NCBI RefSeq assembly: GCF_900095445.1
Contig: NZ_FMJL01000017.1
Coordinates: 1-62,885 of the forward strand
From: Clostridium sp. N3C
GTDB lineage: Bacteria; Bacillota; Clostridia; Clostridiales; Clostridiaceae
Direction: 5' to 3'
DNA length: 62,885 nucleotides
The first letter of the stretch is position 1. Each line of letters opens with the position of its first letter. Shown one piece after another: positions 36,741 through 44,974 of the stretch. The position numbers and the translations under genes were made by a program. The notes below the pieces were generated by a model that did no database searches, was not told the origin of the DNA, and worked only from the letters and a program-made list of their open reading frames with translations.

Positions 36741-38627
36741 TTACTCCATATCCTCTGGCATACCCTTTTTATAAGCCTCCACAATCTTTAATAAGTCATT
36801 GTGGTCATCGCCCAACTGTACCTCTACATTCTGTTTTACAGTAAATCCCACTTCATCTGCTACTGCCATGAATACTGGACCCTGTTTTTCTCCTGGATGT
36901 TCTTTTTTCTTTAGGTATAATAGTGAAGTTTTTGCACCTGCTCCTGAAAGAGCAAAAGTTTCCTGCGGAAGGCTTATAACCGCTTTCAGTATCGCTTTTC
37001 CACCTTCAAATTCACCAGTTACAGGATTTTTCTTACCCATGATGTATTCACGGACATATTTATCACCGGAGTTTGAAAGGATTCCATCTGGTACAACTAT
37101 CATCAGAAGTCCGCCTGGTTTTAGCAATTGAAGGTTTCTGTCAATAAATAACACTGCTGGGTCCACCGAATTTACTTCTTTCCACTTACCTCTGCTATCT
37201 GGCTTTGACCCGAGGGATAAGCCATAAGGACTCATTCTGTTTTGTCCATCCTCATCTATGTCAGAAGAATAATATTTGATAATTTCAGCACCTTCTGGGT
37301 TTTCTACGGTTGTTTTACCTTTCTTAATTTTTTTTGAAACTCCGGTTTTGGAAAACGGAGGATTTGTCAGAATGGCATCAAAGGTTCCCGGCTCAAGCCT
37401 TGTATTCATGAGTGAATTTCTTGTTTGGAAAATAGGACATTTTGGGGCTCCATGGAGAGCCATATTGATTCTCGCCTTAAGAACCATTCCTGGAGCATTA
37501 TCCGCGCCAATAAAACAGTGTTCCTTCATTTGTTCAAAAAGTTCCTCATACTGTTTCTTGTCTCCTGTCAATTTGTTCAGAAGATAGTGTTCTATTTTCT
37601 GAAGCATTTTTATCAAAAAACCTGCCGAGCCGCAGCACAAATCACCTATGCGGAGGGTAGGTATTCCTGTTTTGAGGTCTTTAGCAATTAGTTTTGCTGC
37701 CCCATCTTTTGTAAGGTCGTGCAAAACCATCTCTGCTGCTGCTTCCGTTGCCTGTCTTGGGGTAAGATAGATACCCATACCGCCTTTATTCTCAAACTTT
37801 CCACGAAGCAGTACATCAAAAACCCTACCCAATACATCCCCTGTCAAATCCCTTAAAGTGGCAGGTCTCTCTACACCGTCAATTATTATCGGTCCTAAAT
37901 CCTGGAGTGCCTCTAAAACAGCAATATAGATATTGGGATTCTCCAGTTTTATATATTCATCTGCACTAAATATGTTTGCCTTTTCCCCATTATCCAAAAT
38001 AGCAACATAATCTGCATGGTCTTTTATTTCTTTAAAGGCTTCCCTTATCTCCTGGACTGCCTTATCCTTATGTTTTTCTACATATTCGTATCTATATATT
38101 TCGTTAAATAGTTTTCCTGTTACATTACCCTTAGTTAATCTATATTCAGGGTGATAAAGCCTGAAGGTCTCCAAAAAAATAAGTTTACTGAATTCATCGA
38201 TTACATCATTGGAGTTATTTACATGGTCCTTAATTCCATAAATCTTTTCATGAAGCGCATCAAATTTCTCTTGTAACTCCTGATATTTTCTTATTGACCA
38301 TTTGTCCCTATCAGTAAGTTGCCTTTTGCCTGAGTACAATTTATTCTCATCTTCAAAGACTGATGGAATTTCTGAAATAGCCTTTTCCTCTTCCACAAGG
38401 ACATAGGCATTGCTTGTACCGTTTGTAATCCAAGCATATGTAGAAATAGGGTCTGTTGCCATCGCTTCAAATGTTATGGCAGTAACTAGTTCTGGTTTCA
38501 ACTGTTCTTCATCTACTTTTTTTACATATACATATACATCTTTGTGACTGGCTACAAAGGTAGTATCATCAATATCCTTTATTTCCTCATAACCAAGTTT
38601 TTTGACTTTATCCTTTAGTTCCTGCAT
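36741..38627 (-). CDS. hsdM: HsdM-like N6-adenine DNA methyltransferase
   Basis: The product has 628 residues. SAM motif I is IGDLCCGSAGF (327-337) and catalytic motif IV is TNPPFSK (421-427). The N-terminal ~150 residues resemble a type I restriction N-terminal domain, then a helical domain. It makes N6-methyladenine at sites chosen by an HsdS partner. The gene is 13 bp upstream of hsdS and 13 bp downstream of the small gene at 38641, so all are one transcript. It is the candidate self-marking enzyme of the system. Confidence 0.93.
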   Translation of the reverse strand: MQELKDKVKKLGYEEIKDIDDTTFVASHKDVYVYVKKVDEEQLKPELVTAITFEAMATDPISTYAWITNGTSNAYVLVEEEKAISEIPSVFEDENKLYSGKRQLTDRDKWSIRKYQELQEKFDALHEKIYGIKDHVNNSNDVIDEFSKLIFLETFRLYHPEYRLTKGNVTGKLFNEIYRYEYVEKHKDKAVQEIREAFKEIKDHADYVAILDNGEKANIFSADEYIKLENPNIYIAVLEALQDLGPIIIDGVERPATLRDLTGDVLGRVFDVLLRGKFENKGGMGIYLTPRQATEAAAEMVLHDLTKDGAAKLIAKDLKTGIPTLRIGDLCCGSAGFLIKMLQKIEHYLLNKLTGDKKQYEELFEQMKEHCFIGADNAPGMVLKARINMALHGAPKCPIFQTRNSLMNTRLEPGTFDAILTNPPFSKTGVSKKIKKGKTTVENPEGAEIIKYYSSDIDEDGQNRMSPYGLSLGSKPDSRGKWKEVNSVDPAVLFIDRNLQLLKPGGLLMIVVPDGILSNSGDKYVREYIMGKKNPVTGEFEGGKAILKAVISLPQETFALSGAGAKTSLLYLKKKEHPGEKQGPVFMAVADEVGFTVKQNVEVQLGDDHNDLLKIVEAYKKGMPEDME

Positions 38628-38640
38628 AAAAAATTCCTCC

Positions 38641-39003
38641 TTAATTTTTTGCTCTCATTAAAACAGCCCCATTGGGATGAAGTTTGTATTTCCCACTTTG
38701 CTCTGCAATTTTTGATATCTCTTCTGCACTGACAGTAATATCATTTGGTATATGCTCCATAACCCTCTTTATGGGTGCCATAGGTTTACCATCCATTACT
38801 TTATCCACTATGTCCAATATAATAGTATTTATATTATTTCCTCCAACACTGTATAAATCCCCAGTCTTTTTAATATTGCCATTCATAAGAAGAAATAGTT
38901 GTAATTGTGCTTTATTCCATTTCACTCCAGACTCTTTTAACCTTTGGTGTAATTCTTCAACAGACTTAGGGGTTTTCAGTTGTTCATATATTATTTCTAC
39001 CAA
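38641..39003 (-). CDS. Small winged-helix-like protein of defence operon
   Basis: The product has 120 residues. SVEELHQRLKESGVKWNKAQLQLFLLMN and a following short beta hairpin (GDLYSVGG) look like a winged helix; a second helix pair lies near the C-terminus. No family is recognised. The position before hsdM suggests a regulator or accessory subunit. Confidence 0.6.
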   Translation of the reverse strand: MVEIIYEQLKTPKSVEELHQRLKESGVKWNKAQLQLFLLMNGNIKKTGDLYSVGGNNINTIILDIVDKVMDGKPMAPIKRVMEHIPNDITVSAEEISKIAEQSGKYKLHPNGAVLMRAKN

Positions 39004-39018
39004 CAGCGTCCACCTCCA

Positions 39019-39249
39019 TTAATGTTCCTTATCTTTTGGTGGACACGGGTCATTTCCATAACTATCTTTACTCCTGATTTTGCCGTCTCTTCCTTGGATA
39101 ATCAATTCCGATTTCTGGTTTTGGGCAATTCCTTTTGCTACATTTATTGCTTGTTTTTGAGTATCAGTAACTTTAGTTGCTCTTTCGTTGCCTTCACCTT
39201 TAACTGCCCATTTGTCGCCATGTCTTACAACCCATTGATTTTTACCCAT
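39019..39249 (-). CDS. DUF2188 protein
   Basis: The product has 76 residues from MGKNQWVVRHGDKWAV; GAGGTG lies 7 nt upstream. The family features are WVV.HGDKWAVKGEG, dTQKQAINVAKGIA and a GRDGKIR..SYGNDP end. DUF2188 proteins are small strand-helix-strand proteins found near defence and restriction genes. Their function is not known. Confidence 0.8.
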   Translation of the reverse strand: MGKNQWVVRHGDKWAVKGEGNERATKVTDTQKQAINVAKGIAQNQKSELIIQGRDGKIRSKDSYGNDPCPPKDKEH

Positions 39250-39263
39250 ATATAGCACCTCTT

Positions 39264-40547
39264 TTAAAATTTGTTTCGTAACACACTTAAATAATTCATC
39301 ATTTTATCTACTATTTGTTCTTCCAAACTACTTTCCAGTCTTGGAATTTTGATTTTTTCAAAGTCCTTTCTTTGAATGAGTTTATATAGTGTCCCTTTAG
39401 TAAACATGTTTACCTGGTTTAGAATTATTGGCTGTTTAAACAAAAACAGAAGATAGTAAGGATTTATTCTTTTGGGGACCAAGTTATATAGAGCATCTGT
39501 TGTAACCAAACCGTCAAATTTTTCTGTAATAAGTGCAGTTGCATGTCCCTTAGTCCCTGTGGCACTGCCTCCTTTGGCAGTTACTATTTCTCCACTCCTC
39601 ACAATATATCTCATCCGATTGCTTAAATTGCCATAAAAATCCTCATGGGTCTCTTTTATGATTGAAAAGTTCGGGTCTATATCCGCTAACAAAAAATACT
39701 TTACTATTTGATTCTCACTTATTTCGGGCTTATCTGCTTTTTTTATTTCTACAAGTTCTCCAAGTTCCTCCCATTTTACATCATCTAGATTCTTGTGAAT
39801 TACCCTATACAGTTCGGTGTAAAAGTTCGAGTAATACTCAGGGTCTAATCTGTGACTGTCAAGGTATTCTGCCACATAAAAGTGTTTAAGATTCTTTTCT
39901 TCACCTTTATAATCAAATACCCTGTAAAATATGTTTTCTGCAGACCTGTATAGTTTTTCAGCCTCTGCATATCCTGTAGAATCATAAGAACAATCTTCCT
40001 GATATGTATCAAAGTCTTCAGGAATTAATAAATTCTCAACATCCTCCACAAAAATTTTATTTAAAATCCCTATTTTTATGGAGTTTAACAGCATTTGTCC
40101 GATACTGCTTTTTAAAAACTTATATAATCTTATACCCTTATCCCTATCCCTTAATGTAATTTTAATAATATCCGATGTTATTACACATCCTTCTAATGCT
40201 TCATTTACATATATTATCTGCCCTGATTTACCTGAGGCTGTAATCAATATATCTCCATTATTTATAAAATCTTTTTCTCTTACTGCTTCAGGCTGTACTA
40301 CTTTAAGTTCATTAATATATATAACTTCATTTCTTATATCTCCAGGAGCAATTATCTTGTGTCCGTTCTTATCCGTATAATACTCTTTCTTAACACGAAT
40401 CCCACTTGTTATCTCCTTGCAAATATCACCTAATGCTATAAGGGAATGGTTCTGTAATAATCGCTGTATTTCATATTGCTGTACTACATAATCATAAGAA
40501 ATCCGTTTTCCATCCATTTTATCTGGTGTAATAAACACGCAATTCAC
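39264..40547 (-). CDS. Second HsdS-like specificity protein, first gene of operon
   Basis: The product has 427 residues with a GTG start near GGTGAG. Two recognition-domain signatures are visible: NNGDILITASGKSGQII (about 96-112) and RSGEIVTAKGGSATGT (about 310). It differs clearly in sequence from the HsdS at 35303. A second specificity protein in one operon could give a second methylation site or act in the restriction side. It is the promoter-proximal gene. Confidence 0.8.
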   Translation of the reverse strand: MNCVFITPDKMDGKRISYDYVVQQYEIQRLLQNHSLIALGDICKEITSGIRVKKEYYTDKNGHKIIAPGDIRNEVIYINELKVVQPEAVREKDFINNGDILITASGKSGQIIYVNEALEGCVITSDIIKITLRDRDKGIRLYKFLKSSIGQMLLNSIKIGILNKIFVEDVENLLIPEDFDTYQEDCSYDSTGYAEAEKLYRSAENIFYRVFDYKGEEKNLKHFYVAEYLDSHRLDPEYYSNFYTELYRVIHKNLDDVKWEELGELVEIKKADKPEISENQIVKYFLLADIDPNFSIIKETHEDFYGNLSNRMRYIVRSGEIVTAKGGSATGTKGHATALITEKFDGLVTTDALYNLVPKRINPYYLLFLFKQPIILNQVNMFTKGTLYKLIQRKDFEKIKIPRLESSLEEQIVDKMMNYLSVLRNKF

Positions 40548-40603
40548 TTAACTCACCATCGTTCTATAACATAATTTCCCCTTAATCAACTTTCTTTACG
40601 GAT

Positions 40604-40632
40604 ATAATATTACTATTTTCAGGAAAAGTCAA
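40604..40632 (-). promoter_or_regulatory. Sigma-A-type promoter of the defence operon
   Basis: Reading leftward: TTGACT (40632-40627), 17-bp spacer, TATTAT (40609-40604). The first gene starts about 55 bp further on. All genes from 40547 down to 21269 lie on this strand with gaps mostly below 20 bp. Confidence 0.75.
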
Positions 40633-40696
40633 TAGTTTTGTTTCCAATTAATTATTAATCACGCAATATCAAATCACTGTACTATGCACAAAAATA

Positions 40697-40721
40697 AAAA
40701 CAGGCAAATGCAACCTGTTTT
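40697..40721 (-). terminator. Terminator of the HNH gene
   Basis: Stem AAAACAGG / CCTGTTTT with a 9-nt loop, followed leftward by TATTTTTG. It ends transcription from 40722-41573 before the defence promoter. Confidence 0.85.
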
Positions 40722-41573
40722 CTATAAATGTTGATTCAATATAATCCTTTCTTCTACTCCATTATGATAAGCAAAAATTAATTTTCTCCTATCAAAAACA
40801 GGTCTTGCCCTATGAATAATTCGATGATGATTGGGGCAAATGATAACCTGATTTTCAGCATTATTATTCATTGATTCAACAAATGGGTCTATATGATGTG
40901 ATTCAACGATACTGACTCCATATCTTGCTCCAATATTCTCTCCACATATCTGGCAACGATAGTTATAAAGAAGTTTCAGGCTTTCTCCTATTGCCCTGTT
41001 AAGTTTCCGAATCTTTACCATTTGATTCACTGAAGCAATAGTAGCATCAGGGTCAATAGTGTTATAGTTAATACTTGCTTCATACTCCTGCTCATCTTCA
41101 TGAACCATTGTTTCCTTTATTATCCTTGTATCCTCCTGTGTAATACATTCAAATAGATACGTATCTGGATAGTCTGTTGTATATATAGCCAGATATTCCC
41201 TTTTTTCTACAGGAACTTTAGTGAACTTGCGTTGGTTTTCAGGCAGGCTATTTCTCTGCTCTAATATATACTTGTAACTTGCAGTAAAAATACTTCTAAG
41301 TTTTTCTGCAATCTCACTCTGAGGATGATACCTTATTTGAAGTATATCTTTTCTATTAGGATATTTTCTCTCATCGAATTTCTGGTTTACAAGCCTTGCC
41401 TTATAAGTCAGTCCTTCCAACACCAGATAAATATCTTTAGACTGGCCTCTTTGCAAAAACTTATTTATAGTAGTTTGGAAAACTACCTGTATGGTTACTG
41501 GAATGCTTACACCCTGCTGCAGCACCGACCAGTCCACTTCTTTTTTATATACATAACAGTTATTATCAAGCAT
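40722..41573 (-). CDS. HNH endonuclease
   Basis: The product has 283 residues. The C-terminal HNH domain shows CQICGENIG, VESHHIDP and IICPNHHRIIHRA (beta-beta-alpha metal site with Cys-x2-Cys and Cys-x2-H). The N-terminal ~190 residues are an unrecognised beta-rich domain that may recognise DNA. It has its own terminator and so is transcribed apart from the defence operon. HNH proteins of this layout occur as restriction or homing-type nucleases. Confidence 0.85.
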   Translation of the reverse strand: MLDNNCYVYKKEVDWSVLQQGVSIPVTIQVVFQTTINKFLQRGQSKDIYLVLEGLTYKARLVNQKFDERKYPNRKDILQIRYHPQSEIAEKLRSIFTASYKYILEQRNSLPENQRKFTKVPVEKREYLAIYTTDYPDTYLFECITQEDTRIIKETMVHEDEQEYEASINYNTIDPDATIASVNQMVKIRKLNRAIGESLKLLYNYRCQICGENIGARYGVSIVESHHIDPFVESMNNNAENQVIICPNHHRIIHRARPVFDRRKLIFAYHNGVEERIILNQHL

Positions 41574-42033
41574 CCTATCATTCCTTATACCTTAAACCAT
41601 ATCCCCTATTATATTTATTCTACAATTAAAATTAAAACCCTTTATATGTCTTTAATCTCAATTAAAAAACTGCCTACTTTGAAAGTAGACAGTTTAGTGA
41701 AAGATGCATCAATGATGAAACCAGTTTTTACTGAAGCATTTTATATATAATTAATTATTCATGTCAAGTATATTTTTTCTCTAAAATTTATCTTAATCTC
41801 CTGCCTCTTACCCCTAATCCCAATACCTTAGCCCTATAAATATATGTATATTAGTGAGTCAAGGTAAAGGCTTATGTATTAAGGAGTTTGGTAAATTTTT
41901 ATGCGACAAAAATATAATCATGCATTAAATATCAATCTTATAACTAATTCCTTAAACCTTCCCCCCTCTGACCAAAAAGGCTGACAGATTAGCCTACTAT
42001 CAGCATCCTGTCAGCCATATTTATTGCATTTAA
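41574..42033. other. Non-coding stretch with pyrimidine tracts and two hairpins
   Basis: I see no gene. It contains CCTTA-type tracts (41581-41620, 41804-41840), a hairpin CTGCCTACTTT / AAAGTAGACAG near 41669-41694, and a terminator GGCTGACAG ... CTGTCAGCC (41979-42016) that would end the gene at 42034. Confidence 0.6.
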
Positions 42034-42288
42034 TTATGCAGTTTTTTCATTTAGTAACTTTTTAAACATCTTTTCAATCTTATTAGCAAATGTTTTTCTG
42101 CTTTCATTGTTATTTACTATAGTATACCCCTTTCCCTTTCCTCTTTTAACCTTTGTTCCTCTCTGTATCTCTGGATTGTAGGTTATTATCCCGCCTCGCC
42201 ACATCTGCGCTAATTCCTGGCCATTGATAACAGTCTGATATTCCCGTTCCCCTATTTGATTTACGTTTTTGAAGACATATTCGGACAT
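42034..42288 (-). CDS. Small basic protein, unknown
   Basis: The product has 84 residues from MSEYVFKN, with GAGGGAAAG upstream. It is basic, with a GTKVKRGKGKGYTIVNNNE loop in the middle and the motif ELAQMWRGGIITYNPEIQRG, which recalls the N-terminal Q-R-G segment of DNA-binding ParB/DGQHR-type proteins. It may be a cut-down member; this is inference. A terminator follows directly. Confidence 0.5.
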   Translation of the reverse strand: MSEYVFKNVNQIGEREYQTVINGQELAQMWRGGIITYNPEIQRGTKVKRGKGKGYTIVNNNESRKTFANKIEKMFKKLLNEKTA

Positions 42289-42333
42289 ATGTACTTTCCC
42301 TCCCTCGTTTATATGCTTATAATAATACAGCAA

Positions 42334-42650
42334 TCTTTTACAATACTAAAATTATGGACAATATTTTCTGGTTGTATTCTATCAGATATAGGTTAAAGGC
42401 ACAAGGGAAAAGTTAATAATCAGTTTTATAGATTTCGTTAATACATAATTGATATGCCATTCAACTTTGATTTAATCCATATAATTTACCTAAAGCATAT
42501 TTGGGTTGAATTATCAACAAATCATGTGGATATTTTGTGGATATCTTGTGAATAAAAACAGGCTGATACTGCGATAGGTATCAGCCATAATTTTTAATAA
42601 ATACTGCATTCTTTAATTCTTATTTTGCTTTTCCTTTTCTGGATATAATC
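42334..42650. other. Non-coding stretch with DnaA-box-like cluster
   Basis: There is no gene. Between 42511 and 42555 there are four DnaA-box-like 9-mers: TTATCAACA (42511), TGTGGATAT (42525), TGTGGATAT (42536) and TGTGAATAA (42547). A perfect hairpin GGCTGATAC / GTATCAGCC (42561-42586) follows, with T-rich tails on both sides. Confidence 0.5.
42561..42595. terminator. Bidirectional terminator
   Basis: Stem GGCTGATAC / GTATCAGCC with an 8-nt loop; ATAATTTTT follows on the right and CTGTTTTTATT on the leftward strand. Confidence 0.75.
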
Positions 42651-42863
42651 TTAATCATTTTTATTAATCTTAATGCTTTTTAAATAATAATCCCGTATAA
42701 GTATGTCCAATTGCTGGCTTATTTCAATAGTTCTCTTATCTGATTTTAAGCCTTCACCAACCAATTTATTAAGTTTTTCCCTCATGACTTCTATTGAATT
42801 ATTAATTTCCTGTAATTCCTGCCTGATATTATTAGATTTTATAGGTATACTTTTGCAAAACAT
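42651..42863 (-). CDS. Spo0E-like Asp-phosphate phosphatase
   Basis: The product has 70 residues from MFCKSIP, after GGGGGGAG. Two helices hold the Spo0E pattern: RQELQEINNSIEVMREKLNK, then SQQLDILIRDYY (S-Q-x-L-D). Spo0E-type proteins dephosphorylate Spo0A~P and delay sporulation. An earlier in-frame start at 42914 gives an unlikely hydrophobic leader. Confidence 0.8.
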   Translation of the reverse strand: MFCKSIPIKSNNIRQELQEINNSIEVMREKLNKLVGEGLKSDKRTIEISQQLDILIRDYYLKSIKINKND

Positions 42864-42897
42864 CTTATACTCCCCCCTTCTGAACAACAAAAGCATC

Positions 42898-42968
42898 AAA
42901 AAAGGACACACCAACCCTATACTCTTACATTCCAGGCACTAAGCCTGGCAGTATAGGGAGGCATGTCC
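42898..42968 (-). terminator. Structured terminator after spoVS copy 1
   Basis: Leftward, three nested stems form: GGACA / TGTCC, CCCTATACT / AGTATAGGG and CCAGG / CCTGG, followed by TTTTTT. It ends the gene at 43030, upstream of the Spo0E-like gene. Confidence 0.75.
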
Positions 42969-43029
42969 TCCCGTCCGTATATTCTTATATTACCATAATT
43001 GCTATTTTTCTACAATAACAACTTCTATT

Positions 43030-43314
43030 TTATTTTTTCTTTGCAACTATAGTCCAGCGTATGGCAGTTTTTTGTACCATTTTGTCATTATCCTGTACAT
43101 CCACTTCCGTATAATAAGGGCGCAAATTAAATTTGTAGCCTTCCTTTACCAGATACTCTGTTGCCAATATTATCGCTCTTACGGCTGTATAAGTTGCTTT
43201 TACCCCTATGCAGTCTACATGCACTATTCCATCGTTCACAGCATGTTGGATTATTTTATCAGAAACAGAATTAACACTGCTGTTTCCAGCGACTTTTAAA
43301 ACCTGTATATTCAT
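43030..43314 (-). CDS. SpoVS-like protein, copy 1
   Basis: The product has 94 residues. It matches SpoVS: IQVLKVAGNSSVNSVSDKII at the start and TAIRWTIVAKK at the end, an Alba-like nucleic-acid-binding fold. SpoVS affects septation and spore-coat maturation. It is about 60% identical by eye to the copy at 44975. Upstream it has TTGAAA, an 18-bp spacer and TATTAT, also shared in outline with copy 2. Confidence 0.85.
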   Translation of the reverse strand: MNIQVLKVAGNSSVNSVSDKIIQHAVNDGIVHVDCIGVKATYTAVRAIILATEYLVKEGYKFNLRPYYTEVDVQDNDKMVQKTAIRWTIVAKKK

Positions 43315-43505
43315 ACCTTATTATGCCTCCTTAGTTTACATATATCAGCATAATAAGGATTGATTGTTAATAGTTTCAAGTATCTTTTGCTTTCCTTTCA
43401 ATGCTTCATTTCAAAACAAATCCTCCATCAATTAACAGGTCAATATCACCTGTAAATCAATTTGTATCTTAACAGGTTAATAATATACCTGCTTCTTTTA
43501 TGGGA

Positions 43506-44390
43506 TTATTGTGCATCTTTTAAATGCTTTTTAATCAGATTTTCCAGTTTTATATTTACCTCCATCAGTTCTTTGTCAACCGACCTGTTTGGTTTCCAGA
43601 TAACTTTATTTTTTAATTCATCCCTCACTGTCTCTATTTTCTGTTTTAATTCCAATAGTTCATCTGTTATTTGCCTTGCTTTAACCTTTTTCCCAGCCTT
43701 CTCTTTATACATTTTGCTGTCCGCTATGGCTATTATCTTTCCTATCTCGCAGGTACAGTCTGAACAGGCCGCCCCTGCACTTATTTCAATGTGAATATTT
43801 TCTTCCTTCCCTCTTTTTCTTATATTTTCCTTAACCCTGTTTATCACCTTTTCTACTATAGCCTTTTTCGTATTTGCAAGAAGAATAAAGAACTCATCTC
43901 CCCCATACCGTACAGCAATATCCTGTTTACGGATACTTTCTCTAATAGACTTCCCGACAATCCGTATAGCCTTGTCCCCCGCCAAATGGCCTTTATTATC
44001 ATTAAGGTTTTTCAGATTATCCACATCAATAACAATTAAAGTAAACCTCTTGGGTATGGGACGGTGCAGCACACCTGATATCAACTGCTCCCAGTAGTTT
44101 CTGTTGTATAAGCCTGTAAATAAGTCCCTGTAAGCATATTTATATAAATTGCCCTGCGGTTGAATAAGAATCAAATAGTATCTTCCTTCGTCTAAAACAA
44201 CCTTATCAGCAGTGATACTATAATTCCCAACTTTGTAACTAACAGTACCGTCAACAGGCAAATGGTCAAAGATATGGATATCTTCCAGGTACTTTCCAGC
44301 AGCATCCTTATCGATATTGCTGTAATAAATCCTGCCTTGCTTATTTATCAGTATGCATACTGTTTTGCCGGTTTTTACAAACTCCTCCAT
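43506..44390 (-). CDS. Diguanylate cyclase with Spo0E-like C-terminal tail
   Basis: The product has 294 residues. The N-terminal ~90 residues are a PAS-like sensor; the GGDEF domain carries FTLIVIDVDNLKNLND and the active-site loop RYGGDEFF. The C-terminal ~55 residues (ELKQKIETVRDELKNKV ... NIKLENLIKKHLK) have the two-helix pattern of Spo0E, although the S-Q-x-L-D core is degenerate. It would make cyclic di-GMP and might also bind a response-regulator domain. It faces away from the Xre gene across a shared operator region. Confidence 0.85.
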   Translation of the reverse strand: MEEFVKTGKTVCILINKQGRIYYSNIDKDAAGKYLEDIHIFDHLPVDGTVSYKVGNYSITADKVVLDEGRYYLILIQPQGNLYKYAYRDLFTGLYNRNYWEQLISGVLHRPIPKRFTLIVIDVDNLKNLNDNKGHLAGDKAIRIVGKSIRESIRKQDIAVRYGGDEFFILLANTKKAIVEKVINRVKENIRKRGKEENIHIEISAGAACSDCTCEIGKIIAIADSKMYKEKAGKKVKARQITDELLELKQKIETVRDELKNKVIWKPNRSVDKELMEVNIKLENLIKKHLKDAQ

Positions 44391-44422
44391 AGCACATTCT
44401 CCTATAAAACCATGTTATGTGC

Positions 44423-44477
44423 TTTATTAGAACATAAAAGTTTAGATGTTCGGTTAAACTTAAAATGTTCTAATAAA
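44423..44477. promoter_or_regulatory. Divergent operator pair for the Xre regulator
   Basis: TTTATTAGAACAT (44423-44435) and its inverted copy ATGTTCTAATAAA (44465-44477) lie between the GGDEF and Xre genes. A third copy overlaps the Xre stop codon. They are likely binding sites of the Xre protein and would control both genes. Confidence 0.6.
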
Positions 44478-44494
44478 ACACAAAGGTGGTAAAT

Positions 44495-44740
44495 ATGAAA
44501 TTGGTACTCGACAATGATAATCGAAATATCATCGGGCCTCGGTTAAAAGTTGCAAGGTTAAAAAGCAATCTAACCCAACAGCAGTTATCAGCCAGGTTGG
44601 AGACAATGGCTGTATATATAGACAGGGCAAGTATCAGCAAAATCGAGCAGCAGAGGCGTATTGTGACTGATTTCGAATTATTAGCCCTGTGTCAAATCCT
44701 AAAAGTCAGCCCTGGCTGGCTGTTAGGGTTAGAAAAATAG
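44495..44740 (+). CDS. Xre-family HTH regulator
   Basis: The product has 81 residues from MKLVLDN with AAGGTGGT 4 nt upstream. The HTH is typical: IGPRLKVARLKSNLTQQQLS, then DRASISKIEQQRR, and LLALCQILKVSPGWLLGL. It is probably an autoregulated repressor acting on the divergent GGDEF gene and itself. Confidence 0.85.
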   Translation: MKLVLDNDNRNIIGPRLKVARLKSNLTQQQLSARLETMAVYIDRASISKIEQQRRIVTDFELLALCQILKVSPGWLLGLEK

Positions 44741-44773
44741 TTTATAATGTTCTTTATTAGAACATTATAAACT
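44739..44773. promoter_or_regulatory. Large palindrome at the 3' end of the Xre gene
   Basis: Perfect 14-bp arms AGTTTATAATGTTC / GAACATTATAAACT flank TTTATTA. The right half contains the same TTTATTAGAACAT motif as the upstream operators. It overlaps the stop codon and could act as operator and terminator. Confidence 0.6.
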
Positions 44774-44865
44774 ATATCCTCATCTTTGTAAATCCTACAG
44801 CCCTTTTCCTTCCCTTATACCTTATACCCCATTTGTTATTTATTTAACCATCTTCCTAAGAGTAT

Positions 44866-44915
44866 AAACAAAAAACACACCTCTACTATACTTATGCAGT
44901 ATAAGAAAGGTGTGT
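44866..44915 (-). terminator. Terminator after spoVS copy 2
   Basis: Stem ACACACCT / AGGTGTGT with an inner CTATACT / AGTATA-like part, followed leftward by TTTTTTG. Confidence 0.75.
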
Positions 44916-44974
44916 ACCTTTCGACTGTGTGTATTCATTTTACCATATTTCGGTTATAAATACAAAAACTTGTA

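Noticed and set aside
37425..37691. Rightward frames opposite hsdM and other large genes
   Set aside because: They lie within long, clearly coding leftward genes, lack ribosome-binding sites and read as low-complexity or biased protein.
42034..42288. A ParB-type nuclease domain
   Set aside because: Only a short QRG-like segment is present in an 84-residue protein; the rest of the fold is missing.
42898..42968. Nested stems resembling a riboswitch before the Spo0E-like gene
   Set aside because: The structure ends in TTTTTT and lies directly after the SpoVS gene; no match to a known riboswitch core was seen. A terminator explains it.
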